From Candidatus Methanoplasma cognatum (GTDB lineage: Archaea; Thermoplasmatota; Thermoplasmata; Methanomassiliicoccales; Methanomethylophilaceae), in the NCBI GenBank assembly GCA_009777615.1, contig WRLM01000001.1, positions 584,277-648,276 on the forward strand: a stretch of DNA of 64,000 bases. Reading direction: 5' to 3'. Positions 25,527-35,277 of this stretch are shown in pieces; position 1 is the first letter of the stretch; every line of letters starts with the position of its first letter. The position numbers and the translations under genes were made by a program. The notes under the pieces are model-generated. The model saw nothing but the letters and a program-made list of their open reading frames with translations, had not been told where the DNA came from and searched no databases.

Positions 25527-27293
25527 TCAGGAATAGTAGTACTCGCCCTTTGTCTTCTGTTCCCTGTCGAGCCTGGAATCAGGTTTGTTGATCCTCGGGC
25601 GGTTGGTGTCCGCGTCGCGCCTGAAAGTTATGTCCACGGCACTCAGGAACTTGTTCATCCCGACCCTCATGTCAAGGGGCCCCTCTCCGGTGCCGCGGTG
25701 TCCGGGTTCGCCGCCGAAGACCATCATGGAATCGGACACCATATCGAGGAAGTAGATGTCATGGTCCACGATCATCCCGCTCCTGCCTCTCTTCTCCATC
25801 ATCCTCCTTATAGTCCTGGCGGCATTCATCCTCTGGTTCGAGTCCAGGTATGCGGACGGCTCATCGAACAGGTACATGTCGGCCTCGGCGGCAAGACACA
25901 TGGTGATCGCGACCCTCTGGAGTTCGCCTCCGGACAGGGTCTTGGCATCCTTATCCATCAGGTGTTTGATCCCCAGCGGCTCGAGGACCTCCCCCTCGAA
26001 GAACCCGGAGTTCACAGTGTCGTAGGCTTTGGCAAAAAGAAGATCTCTGACCGTGCCCTCCGTCTCCGCCGAGATGTACTGAGGTTTATATGACACTTTC
26101 ACGGCAGTGTCCAGGCTCCCTTTGTCCGGCTTGATTATGCCGGCAAGCATCTTCACAAAGGTGGTCTTCCCGGTGGCGTTCGGCCCCACGACGCCTACCG
26201 ACTCCCCGATCTTCACCGCCCCTTTCCCTATCGTGAGACTGAACCCTCCGAGGTCCTTCTCCACGCTGTCGAACTCAACGAGGTCCGGGGTGTTCCACTC
26301 CGCTCTCGGCGGAGATGATACGAACTCTATGGGCCTGTCCCTGAACCTTATGTTCTCCTCCGGAAGGTAGCCGTCGAGATAGACGTTTATTGCGGTCCTG
26401 ACCTGTCTCGCCAGCGTGAAGACGCCGTATGCGCCCTCGGAGCCGTAGACGACATTCACGTTATCCGCAAGGTAATCGAGTATCGCAAGGTCGTGCTCTA
26501 TGACGACCACCTGCTTATCCGCGCTCAGACCTTTGATGATCCTTGCCATCTTCACTCTCTGGTAGATATCCAGATACGAGGTGGGCTCGTCGAAGAAGTA
26601 TACGTCGGCGTCCCGCATCATGGTGGCGGCCATCGCCAGCCGCTGGAGCTCTCCTCCGGAGAGTTTCGTCAATTCCCGGTCGAGCACCTCTTTAAGGTCG
26701 AAGAGTTCCGCCGCCTCTTCCACGGACATCCTCTCCTGCACTCTGCCTAAAAGGTCCCTCACAACCCCGCTGACGCTCTGCGGCAGTTTGTCCACATATT
26801 GGGGTTTCATGGCGACCTTGATATTTCCTGAATACACGTTCTTAAGGTGATCGTACAGCTCGGTGCCGGCGAAATGTTCCAGCACCTCCTCTTTCGAGGG
26901 CGGATCGTCAAACCTTCCGAGGTTCGGGACCTCTGTTCCGGACAGCATCTTTATCGCCGTGGTCTTACCTATGCCGTTGGGTCCCAGTATGCCTGTTATC
27001 AGCCCCTTCTTAGGGATGGGAAGTCTGTAAAGGCGGAATGAATTCTCGCCGTACTGGTGGACCGTCTCTCCTTTGAGCTCATCGGCAAGGCCGATGATCT
27101 TTATCGCGTCGAACTGGCATTTGTTCACGCATATGCCGCACCCCTGGCACAGCACCTCGGAGATGATGGGTTTGCCCTTCTCGTTGAATGTGACGCATTC
27201 TGCCCCCGTCCTCACGAGGGGACAGAACTTCACACATTCTTTGTTGCACTTGCGGCTCTGACATCTGTCGTGCAGCACGGCGGCTATTCGCAT
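25527..27293 (-). CDS. ABCE1/Rli1 ribosome-recycling ATPase
   Basis: 588 residues from the ATG complementary to 27291-27293, the normal MRIAAVLHDRC start of the family; an upstream in-frame ATG would add 41 untypical residues. The N-terminal iron-sulfur region has CQSRKCNKECVKFC and CQGCGICVNKCQFDAI, the eight cysteines for two [4Fe-4S] clusters. Two ABC domains follow, each with Walker A (GPNGIGKTT, GPNATGKTT) and a LSGGELQR signature. ABCE1 splits archaeal ribosomes after termination and works with the release factor, so it is also relevant to how UAG is handled in this organism. Convergent with the antiporter gene by one base. Confidence 0.95.
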   Translation of the reverse strand: MRIAAVLHDRCQSRKCNKECVKFCPLVRTGAECVTFNEKGKPIISEVLCQGCGICVNKCQFDAIKIIGLADELKGETVHQYGENSFRLYRLPIPKKGLITGILGPNGIGKTTAIKMLSGTEVPNLGRFDDPPSKEEVLEHFAGTELYDHLKNVYSGNIKVAMKPQYVDKLPQSVSGVVRDLLGRVQERMSVEEAAELFDLKEVLDRELTKLSGGELQRLAMAATMMRDADVYFFDEPTSYLDIYQRVKMARIIKGLSADKQVVVIEHDLAILDYLADNVNVVYGSEGAYGVFTLARQVRTAINVYLDGYLPEENIRFRDRPIEFVSSPPRAEWNTPDLVEFDSVEKDLGGFSLTIGKGAVKIGESVGVVGPNATGKTTFVKMLAGIIKPDKGSLDTAVKVSYKPQYISAETEGTVRDLLFAKAYDTVNSGFFEGEVLEPLGIKHLMDKDAKTLSGGELQRVAITMCLAAEADMYLFDEPSAYLDSNQRMNAARTIRRMMEKRGRSGMIVDHDIYFLDMVSDSMMVFGGEPGHRGTGEGPLDMRVGMNKFLSAVDITFRRDADTNRPRINKPDSRLDREQKTKGEYYYS

Positions 27294-27419
27294 GACCCGC
27301 CTATTTATGATGTCTGATTTAACCTTTAGGCCGAAAGAGGCGCCGCTGACGGCGTTCGCGCCCCCCGCGCCCAGCGGTCGCAAAGAATAATTCATAATGG
27401 CGGAGATGGATTCCATAGC

Positions 27420-28802
27420 ATGGAAGCGTCTGTGACGAAAGGTGTCGAGGTCATGCTGGGCGACCCGAGGAAAGCTATAGCAGCTTTTTCGATACCCATC
27501 GCGATAGCGCTTCTGGCGCAGCAGGGCAACAATCTTGTCGACAGTTTTTGGGTCACGGGACTCGGAGCGGAGGCCATGGCCGCTTTGGGGCTGGTGTTCC
27601 CGGTGTATGCGGTGATCATCGGTATCGGCAACGGCCTCGGCATAGGCACATCCGCCGCGATAGCAAGGAACATCGGAATGGGCAGGATAAAGGACGCCAG
27701 CGGGATCGCAGTTCAGTCGCTGATCCTTTGCGTGATCGTGGCGATGATCGCGACGCCGATCCTTATCCTCACTGCCGAACCGGTGCTGATGGCGATAGGC
27801 GCCGGACCCACCATCGAAGCCTCGATGGACTTCGCGGTCCCGCTGTATCTCTCCACAGTACTGATACTGCTTAGCGGAGTGATGTCCGGGATATTGAGAG
27901 GCGAGGGGGCGGTCAGGAGGTCAATGTACATACAAGTTCTGGGAGCGGCGATGAATCTGATCCTGGACCCGATTTTCATTTACACATTGGACATGGGTGT
28001 GGCGGGCGCCGCATGGGCGACCGTGGTAGCATTCGGCATATCGATCGTCGCCGGACTCTACTGGTACCTTGTGAAGAAGGACATGTTCATCAAGTTCAGG
28101 CTGAATTATCTGAGGCCCAACGCCGTTTTGTTAAAAGAGATACTCTCCGTCGGTCTCCCTCAATCCCTTGAATTCTCCGTTATGAACATATTCAACGCAA
28201 CGTTCAACTTCTGCATAATCATGGTCGGCACGACCGACGCAATGGCCATATATACCGTAGCATGGAGGATAGTGTATCTGCTGATGATACCCGCAATGGC
28301 CATGGGAGGCGCCATCGTATCGGCGTGTTCGGCGGAGTTCGGTATGAAGAGGTATGACATGATAAGGAAAGCATACGGCTTCTCGGTGAAAACATCGCTT
28401 GTCCTGCTGTCTGCGCTGTCGGCGATAATGGTTCTGCTGGCAGATCCCATCGCATCGGTCTTCACCCACTCTCCGGATATGCAGTATCTGCACGAAGACA
28501 TGAAGGTGCTCCTGTACATATTTGCGATATTCGTTCCTTTCATGTCGCTCATATTCGTCGGGTCGTCCCTGCTGCAGGCGGTCAAGCGGTCGAAAATAGC
28601 TCTGGCATCGTCTTTCATAAGGAATATAGTTCTTGCGGCAGGGTTCATCATCGTCACTTACACAATCGGAACGCTCACGTCGCTGTGGTGGACGATGACC
28701 ATCGTCGAGATATTCGGGGGCTTTTTGATGGGATATTGGGCATACATAGTACTGAGGGATGTGGCGAAAAGGGACGGCAGGCCTTGGAAGTCTGACACAT
28801 AA
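27420..28802 (+). CDS. MATE family efflux transporter (copy 2)
   Basis: 460 residues, twelve hydrophobic segments, paralogue of the gene at 8422-9825. Shared landmarks are the opening VMLGDPRKAIAA-SIPI, QQGNNLVDSFWVTGLGAEA, SGILRGEGAVRRSMY-Q, the AGAAWATVVA block and the WRIVYLLMIP segment in the second half. It is divergent from ABCE1 with 126 bases between the starts. As for copy 1, it should export cationic compounds at the expense of an ion gradient; substrate unknown. Confidence 0.85.
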   Translation: MEASVTKGVEVMLGDPRKAIAAFSIPIAIALLAQQGNNLVDSFWVTGLGAEAMAALGLVFPVYAVIIGIGNGLGIGTSAAIARNIGMGRIKDASGIAVQSLILCVIVAMIATPILILTAEPVLMAIGAGPTIEASMDFAVPLYLSTVLILLSGVMSGILRGEGAVRRSMYIQVLGAAMNLILDPIFIYTLDMGVAGAAWATVVAFGISIVAGLYWYLVKKDMFIKFRLNYLRPNAVLLKEILSVGLPQSLEFSVMNIFNATFNFCIIMVGTTDAMAIYTVAWRIVYLLMIPAMAMGGAIVSACSAEFGMKRYDMIRKAYGFSVKTSLVLLSALSAIMVLLADPIASVFTHSPDMQYLHEDMKVLLYIFAIFVPFMSLIFVGSSLLQAVKRSKIALASSFIRNIVLAAGFIIVTYTIGTLTSLWWTMTIVEIFGGFLMGYWAYIVLRDVAKRDGRPWKSDT

Positions 28803-28850
28803 TGCCCAACACCTTTATTATCGTCATCAGCAATCGGCTTCTAGGTTCAA

Positions 28851-31097
28851 ATGTCAAAGATATGTATCAATATCGCCTGGCCGTATGCGAACGGCCCCAT
28901 ACACCTCGGACACGTGGCGGGCTCTCTCCTGCCGCCCGATATATTCAGCAGATACAACCGTCTTAAGGGGAACGAGGTGCTGATGGTAGGGGGGTCCGAT
29001 CAGCACGGAACGCCCATCACGGTCACCGCCGAGAAAGAAGGGTCCACGCCGGCCGTCGTGGCGGACAGATACCACCACATAAACAAGAAAGCGATAGAGG
29101 ATCTGGGCATAGAATACTCGCTATTCAGCAAGACGCACGGAGCCAACCATATCGATGTTGTCCACTGGCTATTCACAGACCTTCTGAAAAAAGGATACCT
29201 GTACGAAGGGGAGACAAGCCAATATTACTGTTCTAAATGCATGAAATTCCTTCCCGACAGATATGTGGAAGGGACATGCCCCAGCTGCGGGGCGGAGGAC
29301 GTCAGGAGCGACCAGTGTGATTCCTGCGGTAAGACCTTCGAACCGGGGGACCTTATCGGTGCCAGATGCATACACTGCGGCAACCAGCCTGAAGTAAGGC
29401 CATCGAACCATTTCTTCCTTAAACTGAGCGCGTTCAGCAGCCAGCTGATGAAATATGTCGGAGGAATGGATCACTGGAGGTCGAACGTCAACACCTTCAC
29501 GATGAACTGGCTGGAAGAAGGGCTCAAGGACAGGGCGGTCACAAGGGACATGTCCTGGGGAGTGCCGGTGCCGGTACCCGGATGGGAAGATAAGGTGATC
29601 TATGTATGGTTCGAGGCCGTGATAGGATACCTCAGCGCGTCGGTGGAATACTCCAAGATCACAGGGCGGCCGGAATATTGGAAAGAATTCTGGAAGGATC
29701 CGGAAACAAAACATTACTATTTCATCGGGAAGGACAACATACCTTTCCATTCTATAATCTGGCCGGCCATACTTATGGGCGCGGGCGACCTGAATCTCCC
29801 GTACGACATACCCGCGAACGAATACTTGATGTTCAAGGGAGGCAAGCTTTCAAAGAGCCGCGGGGGCGCCATCGATATCCCCTCTGTGCTGTCAAAGTAC
29901 GATGTGGACGCCGTGAGGTACTATCTTTCCGTCAACATGCCGGACACCCATGACGCGGATTTCACCTGGAGCGATTTCCAGACCAAGGTCAACAACGAGC
30001 TCGTGTCCGCCCTCGGCAACTATTACCACAGGTGTCTGAGCTTCACCCATAAGAATTTCGGAGAGATACCGGGAGCCGACACAAAAGAGGGCGCGAAAGA
30101 GGTCCTCGACGCCATATCGTCCACACTGAAAGAGTATGAGGAGTGCCTTTCGAAGTGCGACTTCAAAAAAGGCATCAGGGCGGTAATGGAGCTCGCAAGA
30201 TTCGGCAACAGGTATTTCGACTCGGTGAAACCGTGGGCGCTGATAAAGACAGACAAGGAGAAATGCGGCAGGGAATTGAACAACAACCTCATGATAGCGA
30301 AGGCCCTGGCCGTGATGGCCTGGCCGTTCATGCCCGGTTCGTCCGAGAAGATATGGGGATACCTTGGGCTGGAAAAGAGCATAGAGGAAAGCGGAATGGA
30401 CGCCGCCCTGTCCGAGCTTCCGGCCGGGAGGGCTCTTGCGGAGCCGGTACCCGTTTACAAGAAAGTGGAGATCGAGGACGCAGCGGAAGAGGAAGACGGC
30501 GGAAAGAAGGAAGCCGCGGACACAGGCCGGTATGCGGACTTCAGGAAACTGGATCTGCGCGTGGGCAGGATATTGAGCGCGGAAGATCACCCGGATGCGG
30601 AAAAGTTGTTCCTCATGAAGGTCGATATAGGCGAAAAGGAGCCGAGACAGATCGTCGCCGGCCTGAGAGCATATTATTCAAAAGAGCAGCTGACAGGGAG
30701 GAACGTAATATTGGTGTCCAACCTCAAGCCGGCTAAGCTGAGAGGGTTCATGTCCGAGGGGATGCTGCTCGCCGCTGACGACGAATCCCTGGGCGGAACG
30801 TCGGTCCTTCTGGTAACGCCTTCAAAGGACGTCCCCCCCGGGACCAAAATGAATTCCGGATTGGACAATTCCTCCTCAATGATCGAATACAAGGATTTCC
30901 AGAAGGTCAGGATGATAGTCTCCAGGGTCTCCGGGGGAAAAGCGTCATGCAACTCGATGGCGGTCGATCTTCCGGCCGGGGCCCCGGAACGCGTCGCATT
31001 AGTGATTGACGGCGAAAATATCGTGGGATTAAGCGACGGCAGCGGCTGCACCGCAACGGTCGATTCCGAGATCACGGACGGAGCAGGCATCAGATGA
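28851..31097 (+). CDS. metG: Methionyl-tRNA synthetase with C-terminal tRNA-binding domain
   Basis: 748 residues. Catalytic motifs of class I synthetases are PIHLGH (about residues 16-21) and KLSKSR in place of KMSKS (about 333-338). The zinc region (about 125-185) has four CxxC knuckles (YCSKC, CPSC, CDSC, CIHC), the archaeal MetG2 pattern. A helical anticodon domain follows, then an acidic linker and an OB-fold tRNA-binding domain (FRKLDLRVGRI, about 560-660). Another 70 residues (from about 678, YKDFQKVRMIVSRV) look like the beginning of a second, incomplete copy of that domain. The PHP gene overlaps the stop codon by four bases. Confidence 0.95.
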   Translation: MSKICINIAWPYANGPIHLGHVAGSLLPPDIFSRYNRLKGNEVLMVGGSDQHGTPITVTAEKEGSTPAVVADRYHHINKKAIEDLGIEYSLFSKTHGANHIDVVHWLFTDLLKKGYLYEGETSQYYCSKCMKFLPDRYVEGTCPSCGAEDVRSDQCDSCGKTFEPGDLIGARCIHCGNQPEVRPSNHFFLKLSAFSSQLMKYVGGMDHWRSNVNTFTMNWLEEGLKDRAVTRDMSWGVPVPVPGWEDKVIYVWFEAVIGYLSASVEYSKITGRPEYWKEFWKDPETKHYYFIGKDNIPFHSIIWPAILMGAGDLNLPYDIPANEYLMFKGGKLSKSRGGAIDIPSVLSKYDVDAVRYYLSVNMPDTHDADFTWSDFQTKVNNELVSALGNYYHRCLSFTHKNFGEIPGADTKEGAKEVLDAISSTLKEYEECLSKCDFKKGIRAVMELARFGNRYFDSVKPWALIKTDKEKCGRELNNNLMIAKALAVMAWPFMPGSSEKIWGYLGLEKSIEESGMDAALSELPAGRALAEPVPVYKKVEIEDAAEEEDGGKKEAADTGRYADFRKLDLRVGRILSAEDHPDAEKLFLMKVDIGEKEPRQIVAGLRAYYSKEQLTGRNVILVSNLKPAKLRGFMSEGMLLAADDESLGGTSVLLVTPSKDVPPGTKMNSGLDNSSSMIEYKDFQKVRMIVSRVSGGKASCNSMAVDLPAGAPERVALVIDGENIVGLSDGSGCTATVDSEITDGAGIR

Positions 31098-31750
31098 AGG
31101 CCGATCTCCACATACATTCGAACTTCTCCAACGACGGGAAATCCACCGTCGAAGAGATAATCTCGGCGTCGGTCGAGAGAGGGCTCGGATGCATAGCGAT
31201 CACAGACCACAATTCCTTTGAAGCGTACGATCTGGTGAAAGACAACGGGAAGGTCATAGTCATACCCGGGATAGAGGTATCCTCCGAGAAGGGGCACATA
31301 CTCGCATACGGCGTCAACAGGGATATACCGAGAGGGATGACTATAAAAGAGACTATAGACGCCATTCACGATGCGGGAGGGGTCGCGTTCGCGGCGCATC
31401 CGTACAGGTGGTGGTCCGGTCTCGGGGAAGAGAACGTCCTCCTCAATGACTTCGACGGCATTGAGGCAAGGAATGCCAGATCCACGCCTTCAAGCAACAG
31501 GAGATCGGAGGCGCTCGCAGTCCGCACAGGGAAACCCGTTTCGGCGGGGAGTGACGCCCACACTCCGGAACACATAGGGGAAGGGACCGTGGAACTTCCC
31601 GACGGCGTTGCCACCTGGCAGGAAGCGCTGAATGCGGTGATGGAAGGGAAGGCAAGGCCCGCAAGCAGCGACAGGGGCCCGGGAAGCACTCTCAGATACG
31701 GAACAAAGTCCATCACCGAGTGGATAATGAGAGGATTCAAGAAAATGTGA
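31094..31750 (+). CDS. PHP domain phosphoesterase-like protein (short form)
   Basis: 218 residues, overlapping the metG stop by ATGA and so translationally coupled. PHP motifs: KADLHIHSNFS (residues 2-12), ITDHNSF (about 36-42), AAHPYRW (about 100-106) and AGSDAHTPEH (about 150-159). This single-domain form is common in archaea; most members are thought to be metal-dependent phosphoesterases, some acting on nucleotides such as pAp, but the substrate is unknown here. It lacks the membrane tail of the PHP protein at 20716-21684. Confidence 0.8.
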   Translation: MKADLHIHSNFSNDGKSTVEEIISASVERGLGCIAITDHNSFEAYDLVKDNGKVIVIPGIEVSSEKGHILAYGVNRDIPRGMTIKETIDAIHDAGGVAFAAHPYRWWSGLGEENVLLNDFDGIEARNARSTPSSNRRSEALAVRTGKPVSAGSDAHTPEHIGEGTVELPDGVATWQEALNAVMEGKARPASSDRGPGSTLRYGTKSITEWIMRGFKKM

Positions 31751-31751
31751 T

Positions 31752-33029
31752 TCACACTATGTAGAATCCGTACCGGCTTTTTCCGATGTACTCGCTGTAT
31801 GGGGTACCCTCGTCTCCAGATAAGCTGATCAGGCCGATCCCCTGGGGGGAATTGACAGTGGTCTCACACGCATAATATGTGACGCCGTCTATTGTCTGAC
31901 TTATTATTTCGTATGAACGGGAGGAATAGGATCCCGGAGCATATGAATCCAATCCGACAGCGGCGACAGCATGCTGGGGGATCATGACCACCCCCGCCTC
32001 ATAACCCAAGGCTTTGAAAAGCGCCGCAGCAAGTATGGACGTATCCTCGCAGTCCCCCATCCCGTAGAATATAGTTTCCATAGGATACGCGAAATACTCT
32101 TCCTGCCCGTATTGGTACCTGTCGGCGCCCATGAGGGTTGAATAAGGGGGGTAATCAAAACATATCTGAACGAACCCCAGCACAAATGCGGCAAATTTTT
32201 GATCCGATGTGCTTCGGTCGCCGTACGCTTCTTTAATGGATTCCGCCAGCGCAACAATGGCTGGATCCTCGTACGTGACGAAAGAAACGACCCTTCCATA
32301 GTCGACGACCCTTCTGCCCTTATCATTCATTTCTTTATAATGACGATACTCGTCAAAGCTGAATGAGGTCTTGGCGGAATACAGTTCGCCTTGGTATATC
32401 CAGGTGTATTCTTTTGTTATCGTTCCCGAATAGCGCACCGTACCGGAATATGTTTTCAAAAGTTCGCGTTCTTCTTCCGGCCCGGCGTAGCACTTCACGG
32501 AGATGCTGTATTCTCCGACGTTCTGGCTCAGATAGTAAAGAACGGGTTCCTCTTTATTCACCGTTTCTCCCGAATATGCCACGTAAAAGCGCGTGTCGGC
32601 TGATGACACATGATCGTTATCAAAGAATGTCCATGAATAATAGTCATATTTGGATGATATGTCGTCATTCAGGGCGAACGCGATCTTGCCGTCGTTGGTC
32701 AGGCTCACAGTGAACACCTCCCTCTCTATCAAAAAATCGCCGCTGAGTTCGAAGTATGTATCCTCCGTCACGGTCTGAATGTCAACCTTATTGTATTTCA
32801 GGTCATCTTCCACGTCCGCTATCAAACTGACCGCCGCGGCAAGGGCCAATATCAGCACGGCGAATAATGCGGCGGTTGCGGCCTTGCTTTGTTTCTTCGC
32901 CCCGCTCCCGACGGCGGCCGGAGCAGCGTATGTGTATGTGTATGGCACGTACCCCACATAATAGCCGCAACTGGGACAGAAATTGACGGAACCGTCGCCT
33001 ACAGAGGAACCGCACCGCGGACAGTACAC
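31752..33029 (-). CDS. Zinc-ribbon membrane protein with transglutaminase-like domain
   Basis: 425 residues. Residues 1-24 are a zinc ribbon (CPRCGSSV and CPSCGYYV), then a Tyr/Ala-rich linker and one membrane segment (about 50-70), leaving the rest outside. The C-terminal half is transglutaminase/cysteine-protease-like: the catalytic cysteine in YGMGDCEDTS (about 318-327), histidine in PQHAVAAV (about 350) and an acidic third residue in CETTV. Between lies a beta-rich region. Such zinc-ribbon plus transglutaminase proteins are frequent in methanogens, and act presumably on peptides of the cell surface; the substrate is not known. It ends one base after the PHP gene on the other strand. Confidence 0.75.
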   Translation of the reverse strand: MYCPRCGSSVGDGSVNFCPSCGYYVGYVPYTYTYAAPAAVGSGAKKQSKAATAALFAVLILALAAAVSLIADVEDDLKYNKVDIQTVTEDTYFELSGDFLIEREVFTVSLTNDGKIAFALNDDISSKYDYYSWTFFDNDHVSSADTRFYVAYSGETVNKEEPVLYYLSQNVGEYSISVKCYAGPEEERELLKTYSGTVRYSGTITKEYTWIYQGELYSAKTSFSFDEYRHYKEMNDKGRRVVDYGRVVSFVTYEDPAIVALAESIKEAYGDRSTSDQKFAAFVLGFVQICFDYPPYSTLMGADRYQYGQEEYFAYPMETIFYGMGDCEDTSILAAALFKALGYEAGVVMIPQHAVAAVGLDSYAPGSYSSRSYEIISQTIDGVTYYACETTVNSPQGIGLISLSGDEGTPYSEYIGKSRYGFYIV

Positions 33030-33158
33030 GAAATAAACATATCTGTCGGAGATTATATTTTTATGTAATACAAGACGAATCTATTGTCATGTGGCGATTG
33101 GATATATCGTTCTATAAAGAAGATAAATGGGAAAAAATTTAATTTTGGAGCCGTAAGG

Positions 33159-33707
33159 TCATGCCATCAGGCTTGCCGCTCTCAGCTCCGCCGCGATCTT
33201 CTCGACAGCACGCACAACGTCCTCGGGGACCTTGGCGCCGGTGCACACCATCTTCCCGGACCCGAACAGAAGCACAACCACTTTGGGGTCGTCCAATCTG
33301 TATACCAGGCCGGGGAACTGCTCGGGCTCGTATTCGACCTTTTCGAGACCCAGGGTGATCGCCACCGTGTTCAGGTTGATCTCCTGCTCCAGATCCGAAG
33401 ATGCGACGATGTTCTGAACCTCGATCTTCGGTTCAATGGTGATCTTTATGTTTGCTTTCTCAAGGTCCTTCGCAACCTTGCTGATGGCGATCTTCACGTC
33501 GCCTAAGCTCTTTGCACCGGTACAGACTACCTTTCCGCTCCTGAAAAGAAGGGTGGCTGTCTTGGGCTCTTTGATACGGTAAACAAGTCCCGGGAACTGC
33601 TGAGGGTTGTAATCCGCACCCTCAAGCGCGTCCTCGATCGCATTCAAGTTAAGCTCCTGCCCAAGGGAAGTGGAAGCAACAACATTCTCTATATTCATCT
33701 TCGCCAT
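33159..33707 (-). CDS. tbp: TATA-box-binding protein
   Basis: 182 residues made of the two direct TBP repeats: IENVVAST...[28 protein letters not shown] and IQNIVASS-type second copy with [29 protein letters not shown]. The length and acidic-poor tail match archaeal TBP, which bends the TATA box and recruits TFB and RNA polymerase. Its own promoter region, with TTTATAAGG near 33729-33736, lies upstream next to the tRNA gene. A single TBP in this window; other copies elsewhere cannot be excluded. Confidence 0.97.
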   Translation of the reverse strand: [182 protein letters not shown]

Positions 33708-33844
33708 CTTTTCACTTGAGAGGGCTATTTATAAGGTGTTTATAAAGATTGTGTAATCTAATCCCTTTTAGGTTGATATAGAGAAGCACCCGCGGATCAA
33801 GTAAAAACCATAATGCGCCGATGTTCCGCCGGTCAAAAAAGCCG

Positions 33845-33918
33845 TGGGGTCGGGGGAGGGAATTGAACCCCCGTATGCGGATCTGCAGTCCGCCACATAG
33901 CCACTGTGTTACCCCGAC
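33845..33918 (-). tRNA. tRNA-Cys (anticodon GCA)
   Basis: Reading the minus strand from 33918: acceptor GTCGGGG pairs with CCCCGAC, the D stem CACA/TGTG, the anticodon stem GCGGA/TCCGC around loop CTGCAGA with anticodon GCA, and the T stem GGGGG/CCCTC around TTCAATT. No intron. After the acceptor comes C, then CCA, so the CCA end appears to be encoded; the discriminator would be C, whereas U is usual for tRNA-Cys. If CCA is instead counted as chance flank, the gene ends at 33848. Confidence 0.9.
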
Positions 33919-34028
33919 ACAGGATAACCCCAACATCAGCGATATAATAAACGTTTCGCATACACCATACTGGCTGTCCGCACGGGGTCCGACGGCAGGA
34001 TTATACGGAATGCGATGAATACATTAGT

Positions 34029-34868
34029 ATGCACTGCAAGGACATCTCCTTACGCGATGTAGACTTTCCTTTGACGGAAAAAGACATATCGAAGGCCGTA
34101 TCGGGCTGGGAGGTGTATGTCCGGACCGAGTACCTCGTACTGAGGAACGGAAAGGAGATCGCTGTCGTATGGGTCCGCAAAGAGGGATCGGAGGGTCTCT
34201 TCAGAAAGGTCGCGGACGCCGGGGCCGTGTCCTTGCCGGAGGATACGGTTTTTGTTAAGGATGACGGGATAGATGTTCTGAATGTTCCCGCCCTCGCTTC
34301 GGTCCAGGAAAGATATCAAGGGAAAACGGTCGTAATAGAGGGGATGTTCTCCCATATCAGTTTCGTTTGCGAACCGAACACTGTGAAGCTGAGAGTCATC
34401 GACAACATCCCCCCAGGACCGTCAAGGCTGCGTTTTCTTGTAGAGACGGCCCTGTCGTCCGGTTTCATAGAGCATCCTGTCGTTCCCGAATATAATAACA
34501 TAGATCTGACGGACAAGATAATGGATGTGAGGACGGAGGCAGTGATGTTCCCATGCAGAGTATCGGGCATGGCTGCGGATATGCCTTTTTACTTCATCGA
34601 CGCCGCGCCCGATGTTAAGCATGATGTTACAATCATCGGCTGCGACCTTTCCCGCAGAATATACCGCTCTATTTACGATAAAGACCCGCCCTTCATCAAC
34701 GTCTGTCCCGCCGACGCCGTCCCGAATGACGGAATGAAAACGATCGTAAGGTGCTGCGCCGTCAAGGAAGGGCATGTTATAGAAGGGAACACCGCAAAGG
34801 TCCCGTGGGGAGCGACCGTTCCGGAGGTCATCGGTGCGATAAACGCGCTCCTTGAAGGTTCAGAATGA
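34029..34868 (+). CDS. Conserved archaeal protein of unknown function
   Basis: 279 residues. I do not recognise a named domain with confidence. The protein is mixed alpha/beta, soluble, with stretches that look conserved: VVIEGMFSHISFV (about 100-112), VIDNIPPGPSRL (about 122-133) and the cysteine-containing IIGCDLSRRIYRS and FINVCPADA (about 210-235). The phrase DNIPPGPSRL suggests a nucleotide or phosphate loop, but this is guesswork. It begins about 110 bases after the tRNA-Cys gene on the other strand and overlaps the TPR gene tail to tail by nine bases. Confidence 0.55.
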   Translation: MHCKDISLRDVDFPLTEKDISKAVSGWEVYVRTEYLVLRNGKEIAVVWVRKEGSEGLFRKVADAGAVSLPEDTVFVKDDGIDVLNVPALASVQERYQGKTVVIEGMFSHISFVCEPNTVKLRVIDNIPPGPSRLRFLVETALSSGFIEHPVVPEYNNIDLTDKIMDVRTEAVMFPCRVSGMAADMPFYFIDAAPDVKHDVTIIGCDLSRRIYRSIYDKDPPFINVCPADAVPNDGMKTIVRCCAVKEGHVIEGNTAKVPWGATVPEVIGAINALLEGSE

Positions 34869-35246
34869 TCCCCTTCCTCTGGCGAACGCCTTGTAGCCTT
34901 CTTCAGCCTTGCCGGATCTGCAAAGCAATTCCCCCAAAGCATACCACGTGTCGGCGTCACCGGGGTTCTTCTCCAGATGTTCTTCCAGATGCCTGACGGC
35001 TTCTTCGACCCTTCCCTGTGATTCGAGCACCCTGGCTAGCGAACGGCCGTTCGTTTCTTCGTCAAGGGTGCCGATCATGACCTTTCTTGCGTTCTCCATC
35101 AGAACATTAAGGGAATTGTCGGTAAGCCAAGGGTATCTGCCCTTCAGTGTGTTTCTGAAAGGCGCAGCTTTCCGGTGGTCTATCTCCGCTCCGTCGCCTT
35201 TGAAAATGTCCCGGGGAACGTTGACCGTGAGGCTGCCGTGCGTCAC
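34860..35246 (-). CDS. Small TPR-containing protein
   Basis: 128 residues with a GTG start. The C-terminal half contains at least two tetratricopeptide units (GRVEEAVRHLEEHLEKNPGD and TWYALGELLCRSGKAEEGYK). The N-terminal half has no recognised domain. TPRs bind other proteins; the partner is unknown. It lies 31 bases downstream of pyrK in the same direction and may be the last gene of the pyr unit, although a functional link to pyrimidine synthesis is not implied. Confidence 0.65.
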   Translation of the reverse strand: MTHGSLTVNVPRDIFKGDGAEIDHRKAAPFRNTLKGRYPWLTDNSLNVLMENARKVMIGTLDEETNGRSLARVLESQGRVEEAVRHLEEHLEKNPGDADTWYALGELLCRSGKAEEGYKAFARGRGSF

Positions 35247-35277
35247 AGTGATGTGGTCCGCAGGTACCCCGACAATA

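Noticed and set aside
27294..27416. Upstream extension of the ABCE1 gene
   Set aside because: The 41 extra residues are not typical of the family, whose proteins begin MR-A-V--D-C; the frame is open by chance and overlaps the promoter of the divergent MATE gene.
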